The translations under genes and the position numbers were made by a program. Below the pieces are notes generated by a model, which saw nothing but the letters and a program-made list of their open reading frames with translations, did no database searches and had not been told where the DNA came from. This document shows, one piece after another, positions 42,601 to 53,100 of a stretch of 64,000 nucleotides of DNA. Source of the DNA: Acidobacteriota bacterium (lineage in GTDB: Bacteria; Acidobacteriota; Holophagae; Acanthopleuribacterales; Acanthopleuribacteraceae); NCBI GenBank assembly GCA_020637335.1, contig JACJWC010000020.1, forward strand, positions 1 to 64,000, read 5' to 3'. Positions within the stretch are counted from its first letter, which is position 1; the number at the start of each line of letters is the position of its first letter.

Positions 42601-45600
42601 GGTTGCTTTGAGGCGACCCAGTTCGTCATACTGATGCAGGGTGACCAAGTTCTTGGAATTACCGTCCGAATTGGGATCGATCAGCGTGTCATAGTCATTC
42701 GGCAAATACAGGGTCATGGGATCCCAAGTGGTGTAGTTGGGGGCTCCAGTGGCCAGGGTAAACCCCCACTCTTGCAGGACGGCCTTGTCTGGGTTGGAGA
42801 TTTCCAACACGGTTTGGCCGCCTTCACCTGTGAAAGTAACGCCAATCCCGCCCTGCGGATTAATGGCCAGGGTACCGACCAGGCCGGGTGCTGTGGTTGC
42901 ACCAGTGGTGACTTGGGGCAGGTTGTAGAAAACGATGTTGTCCGCGGGTAGAAGGTCGGGCAATTTTGTGACGAAATAATGGAAGCGGGAATGTTTTGAG
43001 GCGTCATTGACGAAGGTGCTGCCCGGTAACGAGCTGGCCACCGTGCGCCCGCGCGCATCCGGTTCATAGGTCACCATGCTGTAGGGCATCGTGTCGCCCT
43101 TTTGGTAGACACGGCCGTTTGCGTCACTTTTGTCCGAATGCCAGAAAACTTCCGCAGCGTTAAAGCTGCTGGTTCGACTCCCCGCAATAAAGAGGTCGCT
43201 GGGCGCATAAAGGCCGGGAATCGATTTGATCGGGCGGCCGAGCGCATCGATTTGGGTTACCCCGCTGATCAGCGTGTTGGCGCCGATATATTGAGGGGGG
43301 GTGTTGCCTTTGGCCCGCGTTTCCTGGGGTCGGCCCAGTAGGTCAGAGAAAGAGACGGTATGGATTTGGCGCGTCCCTTCATTGTCCAGGTAGGCGATGG
43401 AGTACATGCGGTTATGGGCAGGGTCCACGCTGGTCAGCCCATCAATCGTTTCTTGGTCAGGATTTTCGCGCGCTGGAAGGTCCAGAATCTTCATGGCCTT
43501 GAGCTTGGCCTGATCAACAAAGATAAGGACCGTAAACTGGCTAGCAGCCGCGTTATAGCGGTACATCACGTTACTGGATGAAAACCATGAGGTTTTGGAT
43601 TTATCCAAGGTCACCTTTTGGGGTGCACTTGCCAAGCCATTCGACCAACCCGTTGGGTAGGGCACCATGAAGCCGATCATGCTGGGGTTACTCACCGTGC
43701 CAGTTAGGTTCATAGGGATTTCCAGGCTGGCATAGACTTCATCGGGCAAGCTGGTAATAAAGGTGGCCAGGTCTGGGGTACGGGCAAGCGAAGTGCCCAC
43801 TTCAGCAAAACTGTTGCTGCGGATGTAATCGACCTCAAAATGAGCACCTGAAGCATTGGTGGGGTCAAAACGCAACCGTTTGATTTGGTGGCCATTCCAA
43901 TCGGGATGTTGGCTGGTGTTGATGATGTAACTGTGCCATTGGTTGTCGGCGATCACGGTCCATCGGAAGGAGTCTGTTTCATTAAAATTCGGCACGCTTT
44001 CGTTCACAAAAAAGAGCTGGCCGGTGTTGCCTGCCGAAACCTTCATCCGGATTTCAAGCGTTTGAATTTGGCTTCCATCGTATAAAGGCGAAAAAACGGC
44101 GCCTATGATGCGGGGATCGGTGGAAGTTGCGTTACCCGATAAGACCCCATTTTGAAGGGTCCAATTGCTAATGTTGCCATTGTTTGACCATCCGTGACTG
44201 GAGCCAAAATCGAAATGGCTATCCAATATCGGTTGTGGGTTTAGGTTTTCTGGGACCGCGCGCAGGGAGTCAATTTCAAAAGTGACACCGGCCTGGTCGG
44301 TTGGGAATAATCGGATTTGGCGAATCTGATTCTGGGTCCATGTTGACCGTTCGGCCATATCGATATAATAAGTGTGGAACTGGTTATCCGGAACAACTTG
44401 GAATCGGACGGAGTCCTGGGTATTCCAAGCGGCTTGCGCGACCGTGCTAAAGCGAATTTGACCCGTCGCTCCGCCATTGACCCTCATACGCAGTTCTAAG
44501 ACATGGTGGAGCGCACCATCCAAGCTGGTAGCATAGTTGGTTCCCGACAGGATAGGGGACGAACTGGTACTGGTCCCTTTCATTTTGCCGTTGCTGACCG
44601 TAAACCCGGAGACACCTGAAACAACCGCCCAATTTTCCTGAACTGAGAAGTTGTGATTGGGCAAAGAGGGTCCGTCCGGATTTTCCAGGACTTTGATCGA
44701 ATCGACTTCAATTTGGCCGGCTTGATCGGTCGGGTCCAGGCGGAACCGGCCAATCGTATGGTTCATCCAGGCGCTATTTTGAGCAAAGTCCAGCAGGTAA
44801 GTGTGCCAAAGCCCATCTGGCTCGGTAGAAATAATGTAGTTATGGTTGGACGCAGCAAAACCACCCGGGTTGGGACCCGCACTGGTTTCAAAGTAAAGTC
44901 GTGCCTGAGTCCCTGAACTGACCTTCAAACGGATCTCAACCAAGGTGCCCTGGCTGCCTGAAAAACTGAAGGTGGGGGAAAGCAGTCGAGAATCGCCGGA
45001 AGTAACGCCGCGCAATTGGCCAAGCGAGGCAAATAAGGGATTAACATCGCCGGTGGTAACCCAGCCTTCAAGGCCTGAATCAAACGTGTAGCTCAGAAGG
45101 GGTTCGGTGGCAGGACCAGCATAAAAATCGGGTGCGGCAAGGGTCGCGCCCGGAATACTGCCACCAAAATTAAAATCACCCGCCGTAATGGCAATATTGC
45201 GGGTATGCGTGTTACTCGGGGTTTCAGCCGGTGTGAACACAAACGGCTGAGGCGCATAACAGCCGGCAAGAATAGTCTGAAGAGCCGATTCAGTAAAAAT
45301 GGAGGTCCAAGTGTCATCCACGACCCCACTCTTCTCCCGCTTGGGCGTAAGCGCATTATTGGGGTATTCAATTACTTGAGTAAAAGATAAATTATACGCT
45401 GTGCACGAAGTATCTGTATAAATTCCCGGGTTCGGAGAAACTGGAGGTTGAATGACATAACGGATTTGAATTAAACAATCTAAATGATTGTTGCCGTTCA
45501 ACAAATCGCCAAACAGAGTCTTAGGAATGGAGGCATAAATTTTCCGAGCAGTACCATCGGCAATGAAATAGTCATAAAAATCAGCCGGTGCGGGATTGCC

Positions 45601-48600
45601 ATTTCCACAGGAAAACCAGAGTTGGGCATTATTGCTGACCCAGGCCGAACCATTCCAAACCTTACCATCAGACCCGCGGACCATTTTGACCTGGAAATTT
45701 CCAGAATCTAGGGTAACGGAATTAGCGCCAAAGGGTTGAGCAAAATCAATAGTCCCTGGTTCATCGATGGCGATTTCGAACGCGTTTGGAATGGGCGCCC
45801 CACCACACGAAAGTACGGGCAAAACACTCGGCGGATCACCCAGTACAAAAGAAAAAGGCGTTTGTGCAGCAGTAGCACAGAGGACTTCCGGGTTTGTTGC
45901 TCCATGTTTAATCCGAATGTAAATGGAAGGATTCGACGCGTTTTGCCAATCCACATTATGGCCAAAAAAGAAATTCTCCCAGCCCAGCGGGGACTCAATT
46001 AGTGGGTGATCAAAATTTAAGTAAAAGGTTTTGCCCGTTTGAAAGACGGTAGAATCTTGGGAAAAGGAGTGAATAAAATTGAGAAGTGAAATGGTCCGAG
46101 AAAATTGAGTGGTATCAATTCCATAAAATGTAAGCTCAAAGTCCCAATCACTGTAGGGGTACTGAGCCAACACACTGGGATCAAAATCAAATCGTAACGG
46201 AATCGATAAAGGCGCTAGGTCAGGTTTATTATTATGAAATTGGTAGTACCAATCAATGTCAGTTTCAAGAATTTGAATACTGGACAAAGGTGTACTAGAG
46301 CTATTGATGCACCCGGCACTGCAGGTTATATTACTTCCACTCCAACTTGAATATGTAATCGGAACCGAATTTGGAATATTTCGAGCTTCTTTATGATATC
46401 CATTAAGATAGTCCCCATTATCTGTTAAATAATAATACGTTTTTTGAGTGTATGAATCCTTAACACTTTTCATTGCAGCTCGAACGGGATAAGGACTATT
46501 AAAATTTTCTCCTTGAACGGGTCCACTATCTCTACACATTGGAACAGTCGAAAAATTCAGGAGTCTTGTGCCCAACGAGCTTGGGTAATGATCATCTTGC
46601 ATTTCTTCCACATAACTATTGTGGAGAAGAACCTTCGTGAACCCAGCTTCGATATGAGGAGTAACCCCGTCAAGGAAAACCCTTTCACCATTAATTTCCT
46701 TGAATAACCCAATGTACTGAAGTTCCATATTCTGACTTTGAATGCCTTTTTGAACACAGGAATAAGCGTTGCCATTGAAATCTGGTAGAGGAGATGGGGA
46801 ATACTGAGATGGTCCAAAATATTTTTGATTGTAGTTTGAATCGTAGAAGAAATTATTATACGTACTTGGATCTGTGTAACCTGGTACACCCCAAAAAACT
46901 CGCATCCTAAGCCCATCAAGTGTACGAATCGAACCAAACGTATAATCCTTTTCCTTGGCTAAGCCAAAACGGTCGAAACCACGGACGACAAAGTGGTACT
47001 TTTTATCTAGTCGGTAGTGATGGTCTAAAGTAATGGCTGCGCCGGGTCCTGGACGCCCATTTTGGCCATCATGAACAAAACTTTGTTCAAATTCCAATTG
47101 GACAACAGGTTCACCCCCAACATCTTTTATTTGTTCAACAAATAAATCTACAACTTCCTTATAAATATTGCTTCCAGTGAACCGAATTTGGTCGTCAAAG
47201 TTGGCTGCCCAAGTATTATCCAGCGCAGTAACAGGCGTAATAATACCGTTATTACGAAATATTTGCGAAATGGAGGCGATGGAATTGTCCCGTATATAAA
47301 TTTTCTGGCCCTTATCCTCGAATTCATCAATGCTGAGTTCACCGATTTGCATTAACTGATTGTTAATAGAGATCCTGGCAACAGCGTCAGGATTAAAAGA
47401 AGCCAGCACCTCACCATCAGCATCATTGGTGTAATAGGCGGCTAATGAGTAAACATCGGTGCTCTCAGTCGGCGCTTCACCACCCAACAGCTGTTGAATT
47501 GTCGGATTTGAGGGTAAATCGGTGGACCCGTCCGGATGAATCGTGTAAATCTTTTTTCTATAGAAACCATTTATCGGATTGATTAGAACAAAATTGAGAT
47601 AGATGGGATGTTTATAGCCAGAATTCGTATATGCATGAGACAAATTGATGTGGCTACTGGGCATGATTACTTTGGCATTTTCATTGCCATTTCCTAGAAG
47701 GGAGGGATCTAATGGACTGGTGCCTAAGCTGAGACCCACATTGGAATAGAAGGAGCCACGGTTGTCAATAATCATTACCTGTTGAGAATCATGAAGGTGC
47801 ATTTCTCTAATTCCAGAGAAACCATCTTCCAAAACTTTCAGGTGAGGTTTTAGCCAAATAACAGGTCGGATAAAAAATTCATCGTCAAAATATGCCCCAT
47901 TCAAAACTACGTTTACACTATTTTGATTTCTTATTGATGAACTAAAAAAATTCGTTTCCCATCCACTTGTGTATGGAGTATTAAAATCATTAAAACATGA
48001 TGTGGCAATTGGCGAATAATCATTTTCAAAGGTATCATACCAACCCCAGTTTTGGGGTGGTGGTGGACCATTTTGGGTGATTGCATCTGGCATATACGAA
48101 GCTAATGTTTCAGCATCATACCATTTCCAAAAAACAAATCTTCCATCTGAATAACAATCGTAATTGGAATTTAGACCAAAATCAAATGAATAAAACTGAG
48201 ATTGATCTGAAATTTTTACAATATAACTGGAGAAACCAGCAATGGCATTAGTTAATGAATACACAACAGGAATTAACAGTTCATTGGAGGATGTAATTCC
48301 ATTGTTAATTTGAATTGTGACACTTTGAGGCCTGTCCCCTAACAGTCTATATCCATTTTGATCTGGATATAGACTTTGCATATAAATTAGGTTAAATCCA
48401 GTATTATCAATAAAAGACCCTGAGCTGACTGGTAATTCTTGGACGTTCATCCATTTCCAATTTTCCACATCTGAATCGGAGACTCTCCATCGTGATTCGC
48501 TCTTATCCCAAAATTTCCCATTTTCATTTTTCATACAAATGGAAAGATTATTTGTATTTAGGGAGAAATTGGAAGAAATTTTGATCCTATTAATCCAATC

Positions 48601-50136
48601 ATTGCCCAGCGGTTGGCTCTGATAGCTCCGGTCCGTAAAACTATCGTTTGTTGAAATTGTAAGGCTTGTAATCTGTTGATTCATTTCAACTTCGCCGACG
48701 AGGGATTCGGCAGCGGGGACGGTTTGGTTTTTGCTAACGACGACGACTTTGTAGGTTTCGTTGCTGTCTAAGTCCTGGGATGGCGTGAAACTGGCCGCGC
48801 TGACAACGGACGACTGCCAATTGGGGTCGACCCAATTGCCGTGTGAATCTTGCAAACCGACTGCATAGCCCGTGGCGCCATTTGCTGGCGTCCAGGTCAA
48901 GGTGGGACGAAGGTTAGTAATCCCGCCCGGAATGGTCATGGACCCGCCCAAAACTGGCGCTGGGGCATCAACCTGGTAGCGAAGTGTGGTCTGGCTTGTC
49001 AGGGTCGAAACTCCCGCCCGATTGACTGAATAAACAATCACCCGGTAATCCACGTTGGGTTGCAGGGTCGGCGTGTTGAAACTGGTGGTGTTGATCACCT
49101 GGTTTTGCCAATTTGGGTTTAGCCAGGATTCATCGGGCAACATGATGCCGACCCGATAACTTTGAGCGCCGGGCACAGCAGTCCAGCTGAGTTGCGGCGT
49201 GGCAGTCGAAACATTACCTTCGGGCGAAATGGTGCTGGGGGCACGGGAGGGCAATAAACTGGCGCGAATCACACCTTTTGGATTAGCCACTACATAGTTG
49301 CCATTGAGCAGGTAACGCAAGGTAACGGTAATTTCCGGGTCCTCGTTGGTAACCAGGCCAGCGAGTAGGCTCGGGGCGATTTCACCGATGAGTTCATCAC
49401 CATTCAAACCAAAACTCGACCAGAATGAGCCCGATGGCGTGGTCAGAGATGACCAATACGCGGTTGAAACCCAAGTTGATCCATTCCAATACTCGTAGGA
49501 ATCGCCTTCCTCGCCTTTTCCGCCCCCTGACGCCACGGGTCGGCTCCACGCCCAGGAATAATTGGCGGGATTAATCGTGCCCAAATACTGGCTACTGAAG
49601 GCCATAGAAAAGGATAGGTTTTCAGCAGCGGAAAGATCGACCTGCAAATTCTTGACTTGACTGGTCAAGGCCAGTGTGGGGGTTTCCTTGTTGAAAGTCA
49701 GCGTAATCCAATTGCTGTAATAAAAATACGATTGATTTTTATAAACCACTTGGATGTCAACACTGACCGATTCAGCGCCGGCCCAAAAATTGGAGGTGAA
49801 AAACGAGGAATTATTGGTGAAATGGGCATTGCCATTGGTCCCCGTAGAAGGACCCCAAAAGCCACCAAGTGTATAACCATCAATGTTGTACTGGCGAAAG
49901 AAGTTGACCCAGTTGGTACCATCCCAATATTTGTTGGTTCCAGTCTTTTTCCAAGCCCAATTCACGTAGGGCGCGTAATAGGTAAGCCCTGAAAGTTGAT
50001 ATTGCAAATCAAAAGAAACCGTTCCCCCTGTCGTAGAGACGGATACGGGGTTCGGGGAAACCGAAGTAATGGTAGGACCGACCGCCAGCACCCACGTGGA
50101 GAAACAAATCAGGCTAAAAAATCGATATGTGGTCAT
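39631..50136 (-). CDS. Exported giant RHS protein B2 with FN3/jelly-roll modules and PIN-like C terminus
   Basis: 3501 residues. ATG 50136 has GGGAGG five bases upstream, abutting the A2 stop codon. A signal peptide (RFFSLICFSTWVLAVG) is followed by Ig-like segments. Two fibronectin-III-like repeats span about 290-480 (PQLSWTAVPGAQSYRVGI and PTLTWTPANGATGYAVGL). An AT-rich unknown region covers about 485-1500. Three similar jelly-roll/CBM-like modules cover about 1680-2110 (repeated WHTYLLDFAQN, FHTYYIDMAER and WHSYIINTSQH). The RHS region runs to GRFLQIDP and NNPILLVDNNG near 3220. The tail has a hydrophobic Gly/Ala-rich stretch (~3228-3285), a Pro-rich linker (~3312-3360) and a PIN-like RNase domain with acidic residues D3366 (LNLDTGAMIAL), E3402 (TTALAES), D3452 (LNDRLIFGTG) and D3470 (LTGDNRF). 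The effector role is inferred. Partners are A2 and two candidate immunity genes. Confidence 0.88.
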   Translation of the reverse strand: MTTYRFFSLICFSTWVLAVGPTITSVSPNPVSVSTTGGTVSFDLQYQLSGLTYYAPYVNWAWKKTGTNKYWDGTNWVNFFRQYNIDGYTLGGFWGPSTGTNGNAHFTNNSSFFTSNFWAGAESVSVDIQVVYKNQSYFYYSNWITLTFNKETPTLALTSQVKNLQVDLSAAENLSFSMAFSSQYLGTINPANYSWAWSRPVASGGGKGEEGDSYEYWNGSTWVSTAYWSSLTTPSGSFWSSFGLNGDELIGEIAPSLLAGLVTNEDPEITVTLRYLLNGNYVVANPKGVIRASLLPSRAPSTISPEGNVSTATPQLSWTAVPGAQSYRVGIMLPDESWLNPNWQNQVINTTSFNTPTLQPNVDYRVIVYSVNRAGVSTLTSQTTLRYQVDAPAPVLGGSMTIPGGITNLRPTLTWTPANGATGYAVGLQDSHGNWVDPNWQSSVVSAASFTPSQDLDSNETYKVVVVSKNQTVPAAESLVGEVEMNQQITSLTISTNDSFTDRSYQSQPLGNDWINRIKISSNFSLNTNNLSICMKNENGKFWDKSESRWRVSDSDVENWKWMNVQELPVSSGSFIDNTGFNLIYMQSLYPDQNGYRLLGDRPQSVTIQINNGITSSNELLIPVVYSLTNAIAGFSSYIVKISDQSQFYSFDFGLNSNYDCYSDGRFVFWKWYDAETLASYMPDAITQNGPPPPQNWGWYDTFENDYSPIATSCFNDFNTPYTSGWETNFFSSSIRNQNSVNVVLNGAYFDDEFFIRPVIWLKPHLKVLEDGFSGIREMHLHDSQQVMIIDNRGSFYSNVGLSLGTSPLDPSLLGNGNENAKVIMPSSHINLSHAYTNSGYKHPIYLNFVLINPINGFYRKKIYTIHPDGSTDLPSNPTIQQLLGGEAPTESTDVYSLAAYYTNDADGEVLASFNPDAVARISINNQLMQIGELSIDEFEDKGQKIYIRDNSIASISQIFRNNGIITPVTALDNTWAANFDDQIRFTGSNIYKEVVDLFVEQIKDVGGEPVVQLEFEQSFVHDGQNGRPGPGAAITLDHHYRLDKKYHFVVRGFDRFGLAKEKDYTFGSIRTLDGLRMRVFWGVPGYTDPSTYNNFFYDSNYNQKYFGPSQYSPSPLPDFNGNAYSCVQKGIQSQNMELQYIGLFKEINGERVFLDGVTPHIEAGFTKVLLHNSYVEEMQDDHYPSSLGTRLLNFSTVPMCRDSGPVQGENFNSPYPVRAAMKSVKDSYTQKTYYYLTDNGDYLNGYHKEARNIPNSVPITYSSWSGSNITCSAGCINSSSTPLSSIQILETDIDWYYQFHNNKPDLAPLSIPLRFDFDPSVLAQYPYSDWDFELTFYGIDTTQFSRTISLLNFIHSFSQDSTVFQTGKTFYLNFDHPLIESPLGWENFFFGHNVDWQNASNPSIYIRIKHGATNPEVLCATAAQTPFSFVLGDPPSVLPVLSCGGAPIPNAFEIAIDEPGTIDFAQPFGANSVTLDSGNFQVKMVRGSDGKVWNGSAWVSNNAQLWFSCGNGNPAPADFYDYFIADGTARKIYASIPKTLFGDLLNGNNHLDCLIQIRYVIQPPVSPNPGIYTDTSCTAYNLSFTQVIEYPNNALTPKREKSGVVDDTWTSIFTESALQTILAGCYAPQPFVFTPAETPSNTHTRNIAITAGDFNFGGSIPGATLAAPDFYAGPATEPLLSYTFDSGLEGWVTTGDVNPLFASLGQLRGVTSGDSRLLSPTFSFSGSQGTLVEIRLKVSSGTQARLYFETSAGPNPGGFAASNHNYIISTEPDGLWHTYLLDFAQNSAWMNHTIGRFRLDPTDQAGQIEVDSIKVLENPDGPSLPNHNFSVQENWAVVSGVSGFTVSNGKMKGTSTSSSPILSGTNYATSLDGALHHVLELRMRVNGGATGQIRFSTVAQAAWNTQDSVRFQVVPDNQFHTYYIDMAERSTWTQNQIRQIRLFPTDQAGVTFEIDSLRAVPENLNPQPILDSHFDFGSSHGWSNNGNISNWTLQNGVLSGNATSTDPRIIGAVFSPLYDGSQIQTLEIRMKVSAGNTGQLFFVNESVPNFNETDSFRWTVIADNQWHSYIINTSQHPDWNGHQIKRLRFDPTNASGAHFEVDYIRSNSFAEVGTSLARTPDLATFITSLPDEVYASLEIPMNLTGTVSNPSMIGFMVPYPTGWSNGLASAPQKVTLDKSKTSWFSSSNVMYRYNAAASQFTVLIFVDQAKLKAMKILDLPARENPDQETIDGLTSVDPAHNRMYSIAYLDNEGTRQIHTVSFSDLLGRPQETRAKGNTPPQYIGANTLISGVTQIDALGRPIKSIPGLYAPSDLFIAGSRTSSFNAAEVFWHSDKSDANGRVYQKGDTMPYSMVTYEPDARGRTVASSLPGSTFVNDASKHSRFHYFVTKLPDLLPADNIVFYNLPQVTTGATTAPGLVGTLAINPQGGIGVTFTGEGGQTVLEISNPDKAVLQEWGFTLATGAPNYTTWDPMTLYLPNDYDTLIDPNSDGNSKNLVTLHQYDELGRLKATYPPRALHLDGGSPASIDNWNLSKETSAEALSVAYTYDRYNRVIKMTDPDADPGTFYKTKYNLIGQVRFTQSPLQATQSPMLWNEVIYDDRGRTLKTQVVPGSEATIDSLIESTISGLSPITGTITQSWYDALPTSTLPAHFKSAWPAISAAQNPFIDVNHPLVPFGSYFGLASQIQSEHSAERFYYDGKGRILCHVYLHESLVEPKITWAEYDPNDLPTRVYSVYSGQAYGMTYDDWNRVEAIYDLTPVPATMDLQLLYQASDTAGNTSEIGVTQAWLGSLVREDLSLSNTQAIALANYSYGPAGQVIEVVYGDPLKANMKGTYLSDIRGMNLNYELKAGSENLFKQEFDYFGNGGLLGGGEEPLKRYDGMLTRIRETYRPDDSPTNPEEDLLTKTYQYDMGGQLIDAQTTMGFYSGGVTPKTFSNHYGYDRSGNRLYEDRLNVPKSQGADQIGSMAHIIASNSNRLTQVDLSPFNGNLVEMDGKEFPSFTYDANGNILAFEQKFSGTNRDRSFEYGDWRFQTQATHWEQDTEDGTDVHTFTYDHSGARISRSVVKNAGTAEWTHFLPAGNDNMAEFDGFGRMTRNYLFVGGNRIGFKSKRYSGLYVKDHLGSTRMVVDLYSQSSGPNGVNLLTAFSDTDAYGNILRDINVGDFNGQPHGYTGQEREPDYDGMHFGARLYLPDLGRFLQIDPYAEFWNSYSYVGNNPILLVDNNGQYVDGGVLAMGAAGASTGLATAPASAVMTVPGANLVAMSAVSGFLAGSYIYYQTGFGEWALDTLWEISQRKGPEVDLLPPETWAEDYQTPQNQGKPTPNPVPKNPVPAPIPIPIPTPSPNNPPDKSKPDEIQKPKLNLDTGAMIALSSDMEIAHFKTSWLLLNYSPVISTTALAESSNNILTMGTPTEIGRFYASLPLISIVPDVPNPVIMALPYSGRALTNLNDRLIFGTGMSLGIPTLTGDNRFPTAAEHYGVKISYILITPPPRLVTKPKQ

Positions 50137-50147
50137 GGTGTCCTCCC

Positions 50148-53100
50148 TTACTGCGCTGCTGGCGAGGTGACACCTTTAAGCGGTTCACCCTGATAACTTT
50201 TGTAATTTTCGGACCGAAGATGGCCATCAATGTCATAAGTGCGGAAAAGCTGCCCACGTTCGTCATATTCAAAGCGAACCGTCCGCCCCCGCTCATCCGT
50301 AATGGAGGTGACCAAATCATTTTCAGGATGGTAACCAAACATTACAGATGAACCGGAAGTTTTAGAGTTGTTGGCGGCAGGGTAAACGACAATATCATCC
50401 AAATATATAGGACTAGGGGAAGTTATTTGAATATATGAATTTATCGCTGGCTTTGGGATTTTTTTCCTGTAAAGTGTCCAGCCACCATAAAGTCCAAGGA
50501 CTTCTTCATCCGCAGAAAAATAAGGAGCGGAATGGAAACCCAGATTATTCACTGTGGGTGAACCGCCCTTACTAACAAAAGAGACCCAAACCTCATTCCG
50601 ACTGTCAGAGGCTGATTTGGTCAGAAAATCTTTTTGAATTTGAAAAGAAGAACCAAAAAAACTTTGAGTACCTGAATAGACAAATTCAAAATTATCCAAA
50701 TACGTATCAGGTAAACATGGGCCGCCATTGGAAAGTAGCTGCCCGTCTTCAAAATCCGAAAGCGAACTAAAAATCCCGGATGCATTACTATCAAAGTCTT
50801 CAAATCCCTGAAAATAACACTGGCCCAATTCCGTATTAGAGAAGGTCGCCATAACATGAATACCATCTTCAGAATAAATGGCGCTACTGTAGGTCCCATC
50901 AAGTCCTATATACTCAAGAACATGAAGGAACCGATCGTATTCCGTATTTTGCCCGGCAGCAATCCATTCACCATCATTTGGTGTTGAATCTTTTAACGAA
51001 ATATTAGCAGAACTTTGTTGCAGATTAATATGATTCCATTGCAGGCTATTGTGAGTAGTAGAGTCCGAGATAAATCCAAAGCTGGCATCATGTATATATA
51101 CATGCGCAAGATTGGGATCGGAAAATGGTTTTCTATAATGAGAAAATTGAGCGGAATTTATTGAACCTTGACCATTCGAAATCAAGGCGTTAATACCATC
51201 AATAATAGGCCCGGTTGGATCAAACTCAACAGGATTTCCGGGATCTTTAACAAGATTAAAACCCACAACCAAACCAGTTTGAGTAAGCATATTTCGAACA
51301 TAAAGCCCTTGAGAATTTCCATAAAGGTCTCCCATGACCTCCGAAAATTCATGATCCTCACGCTCCTCCATCAAATTGCCATAAATCTGATGGGCAGTAA
51401 TAGACAACGCCAGGCTCTGTTCTTGTGATCCATTGCTATTATAGTGAATTTTCCGGTTGAGAATAGGCATCCCTGTCCAATAATCATGAGCCAGTATCAA
51501 ATCACTATTAACCACTTTTTGACTAAATTGATTAGAAATAGAATCGGGGTATTGGAACTCGGTTACTTCTGTTCCAGTCTCTCTAAATACATTTTCAACT
51601 TCATCAATCAATAAAATTTTAGCAACAATATCGTCACCATTTTTATTAGAACCCAATAAAATCCCTTGAGTCTTAGAAAAAGTAACACCTTGAGATGGTC
51701 GATTGTTATCAATTATATCTTCCACAATGGATGAACTCGCTTGATCATAGTGAAATTTCTTTACTAAAGGAGAAATTTTGGCGATAGGATCGAGTGGATC
51801 ACTAAATGGACTGTAATTTGTAGCATACATTTTTTTGGTGCTGGAAATAACACGATTACTCTTATCAAGAGTTTGAATTTGTTTTACTTGGCCTACAATA
51901 TTTGAATTATTAATAATCTTATAACGAGTGTCATTTTTTAGTGTAAATTTTGGAAAAAAGGTTTTCACTTCCCACATATCATCTGGGTCATCAATTGGTT
52001 TCCATTGAAACATAGGATGAGACGCATCGGCTTGAAAAACATTATTTTCAGTGATGTTTTCACCAGTACCTTGAAAAATCTCGCCTGTTTTCCCGACTGG
52101 ATCAAATGGATATAGAAAATTAGGCTCACGATTACTAAAAAAGGAATATTCAGTCTCGCCAGGAACAATTTGGGTAGTTTTTCCATCAACTCTGGAAACC
52201 TTAACTTTTTCATAAACAACACCAGAATTACTAAGGCCCAAATAAGGTTTGGTTTCAGTTCGAATAATTCTCGTGTCACCTACAAGCCCAGATTTGTATT
52301 TAACTGGCTCAGAAAAGATACTCCCAGAATCTAACTGGGTATCAGGATCAAGGTAACTATATTCAATAATTTGATTTTCAGTTTGCCCAGTAAACAATAC
52401 TTCCGGTGAACTTTCGATTCGTCGCACACGGAGCCCACCGCCAAGTTCACCAACCTGGTTATCACTAGAATAGAAGTTTTGAACAAACTGACCATCGACA
52501 TAATCAAAGGCTAGAATTTCGAAGCTTAAAACAGCACCATCCACATAATTCTCTTCGTGCCAAAGCCACCTGGCTAATTCATCTAAAGAAGGATGATTTG
52601 GTTTAAAGCCGAATGAACCACCATTATTTTTTGTCGGCAATACAAATCGCATTTTAGGATTTGGACTTGAGTAAAGCTTCTGGGAAGACCTATACAGACA
52701 TTCAACCACAACTTGCCCATTATATTCATTTGAACCAAAGTTAAATCCAAGTAAACCTAATTTGGATATAATATCCGTAACTGAACTGGGGTCCACCCCA
52801 TCATATAAAAGACCGGAAACCTCTGTTGCAGTTAAGGCTTTAAGGGTATTTGGTAAGGTTTTGGGTGGATATAGCCGATCCTGAACAAAAGAGAAACGAT
52901 CAGATTCATAATCAATCTTAATCGTTGCACCTAAGTCGGTATGAATTTCCTTAAGGCTCCAAAGAGCTTGTATAGGCCACTCATCGCTCCTAATGGAGGG
53001 ATCCACTCTAGAATTCAGCTGAGTGCTAATTCTAGAATAATAGCCCCAGGGATCATGTTTGTCATGACCGTACCCTAAGGTTGCATCATTAAAATATTCA

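Noticed and set aside
43160..43180. GGTTCGACTCC, resembling a tRNA T-arm
   Set aside because: It lies within the coding sequence of RHS protein B2, with no acceptor, D- or anticodon-arm pairing around it.
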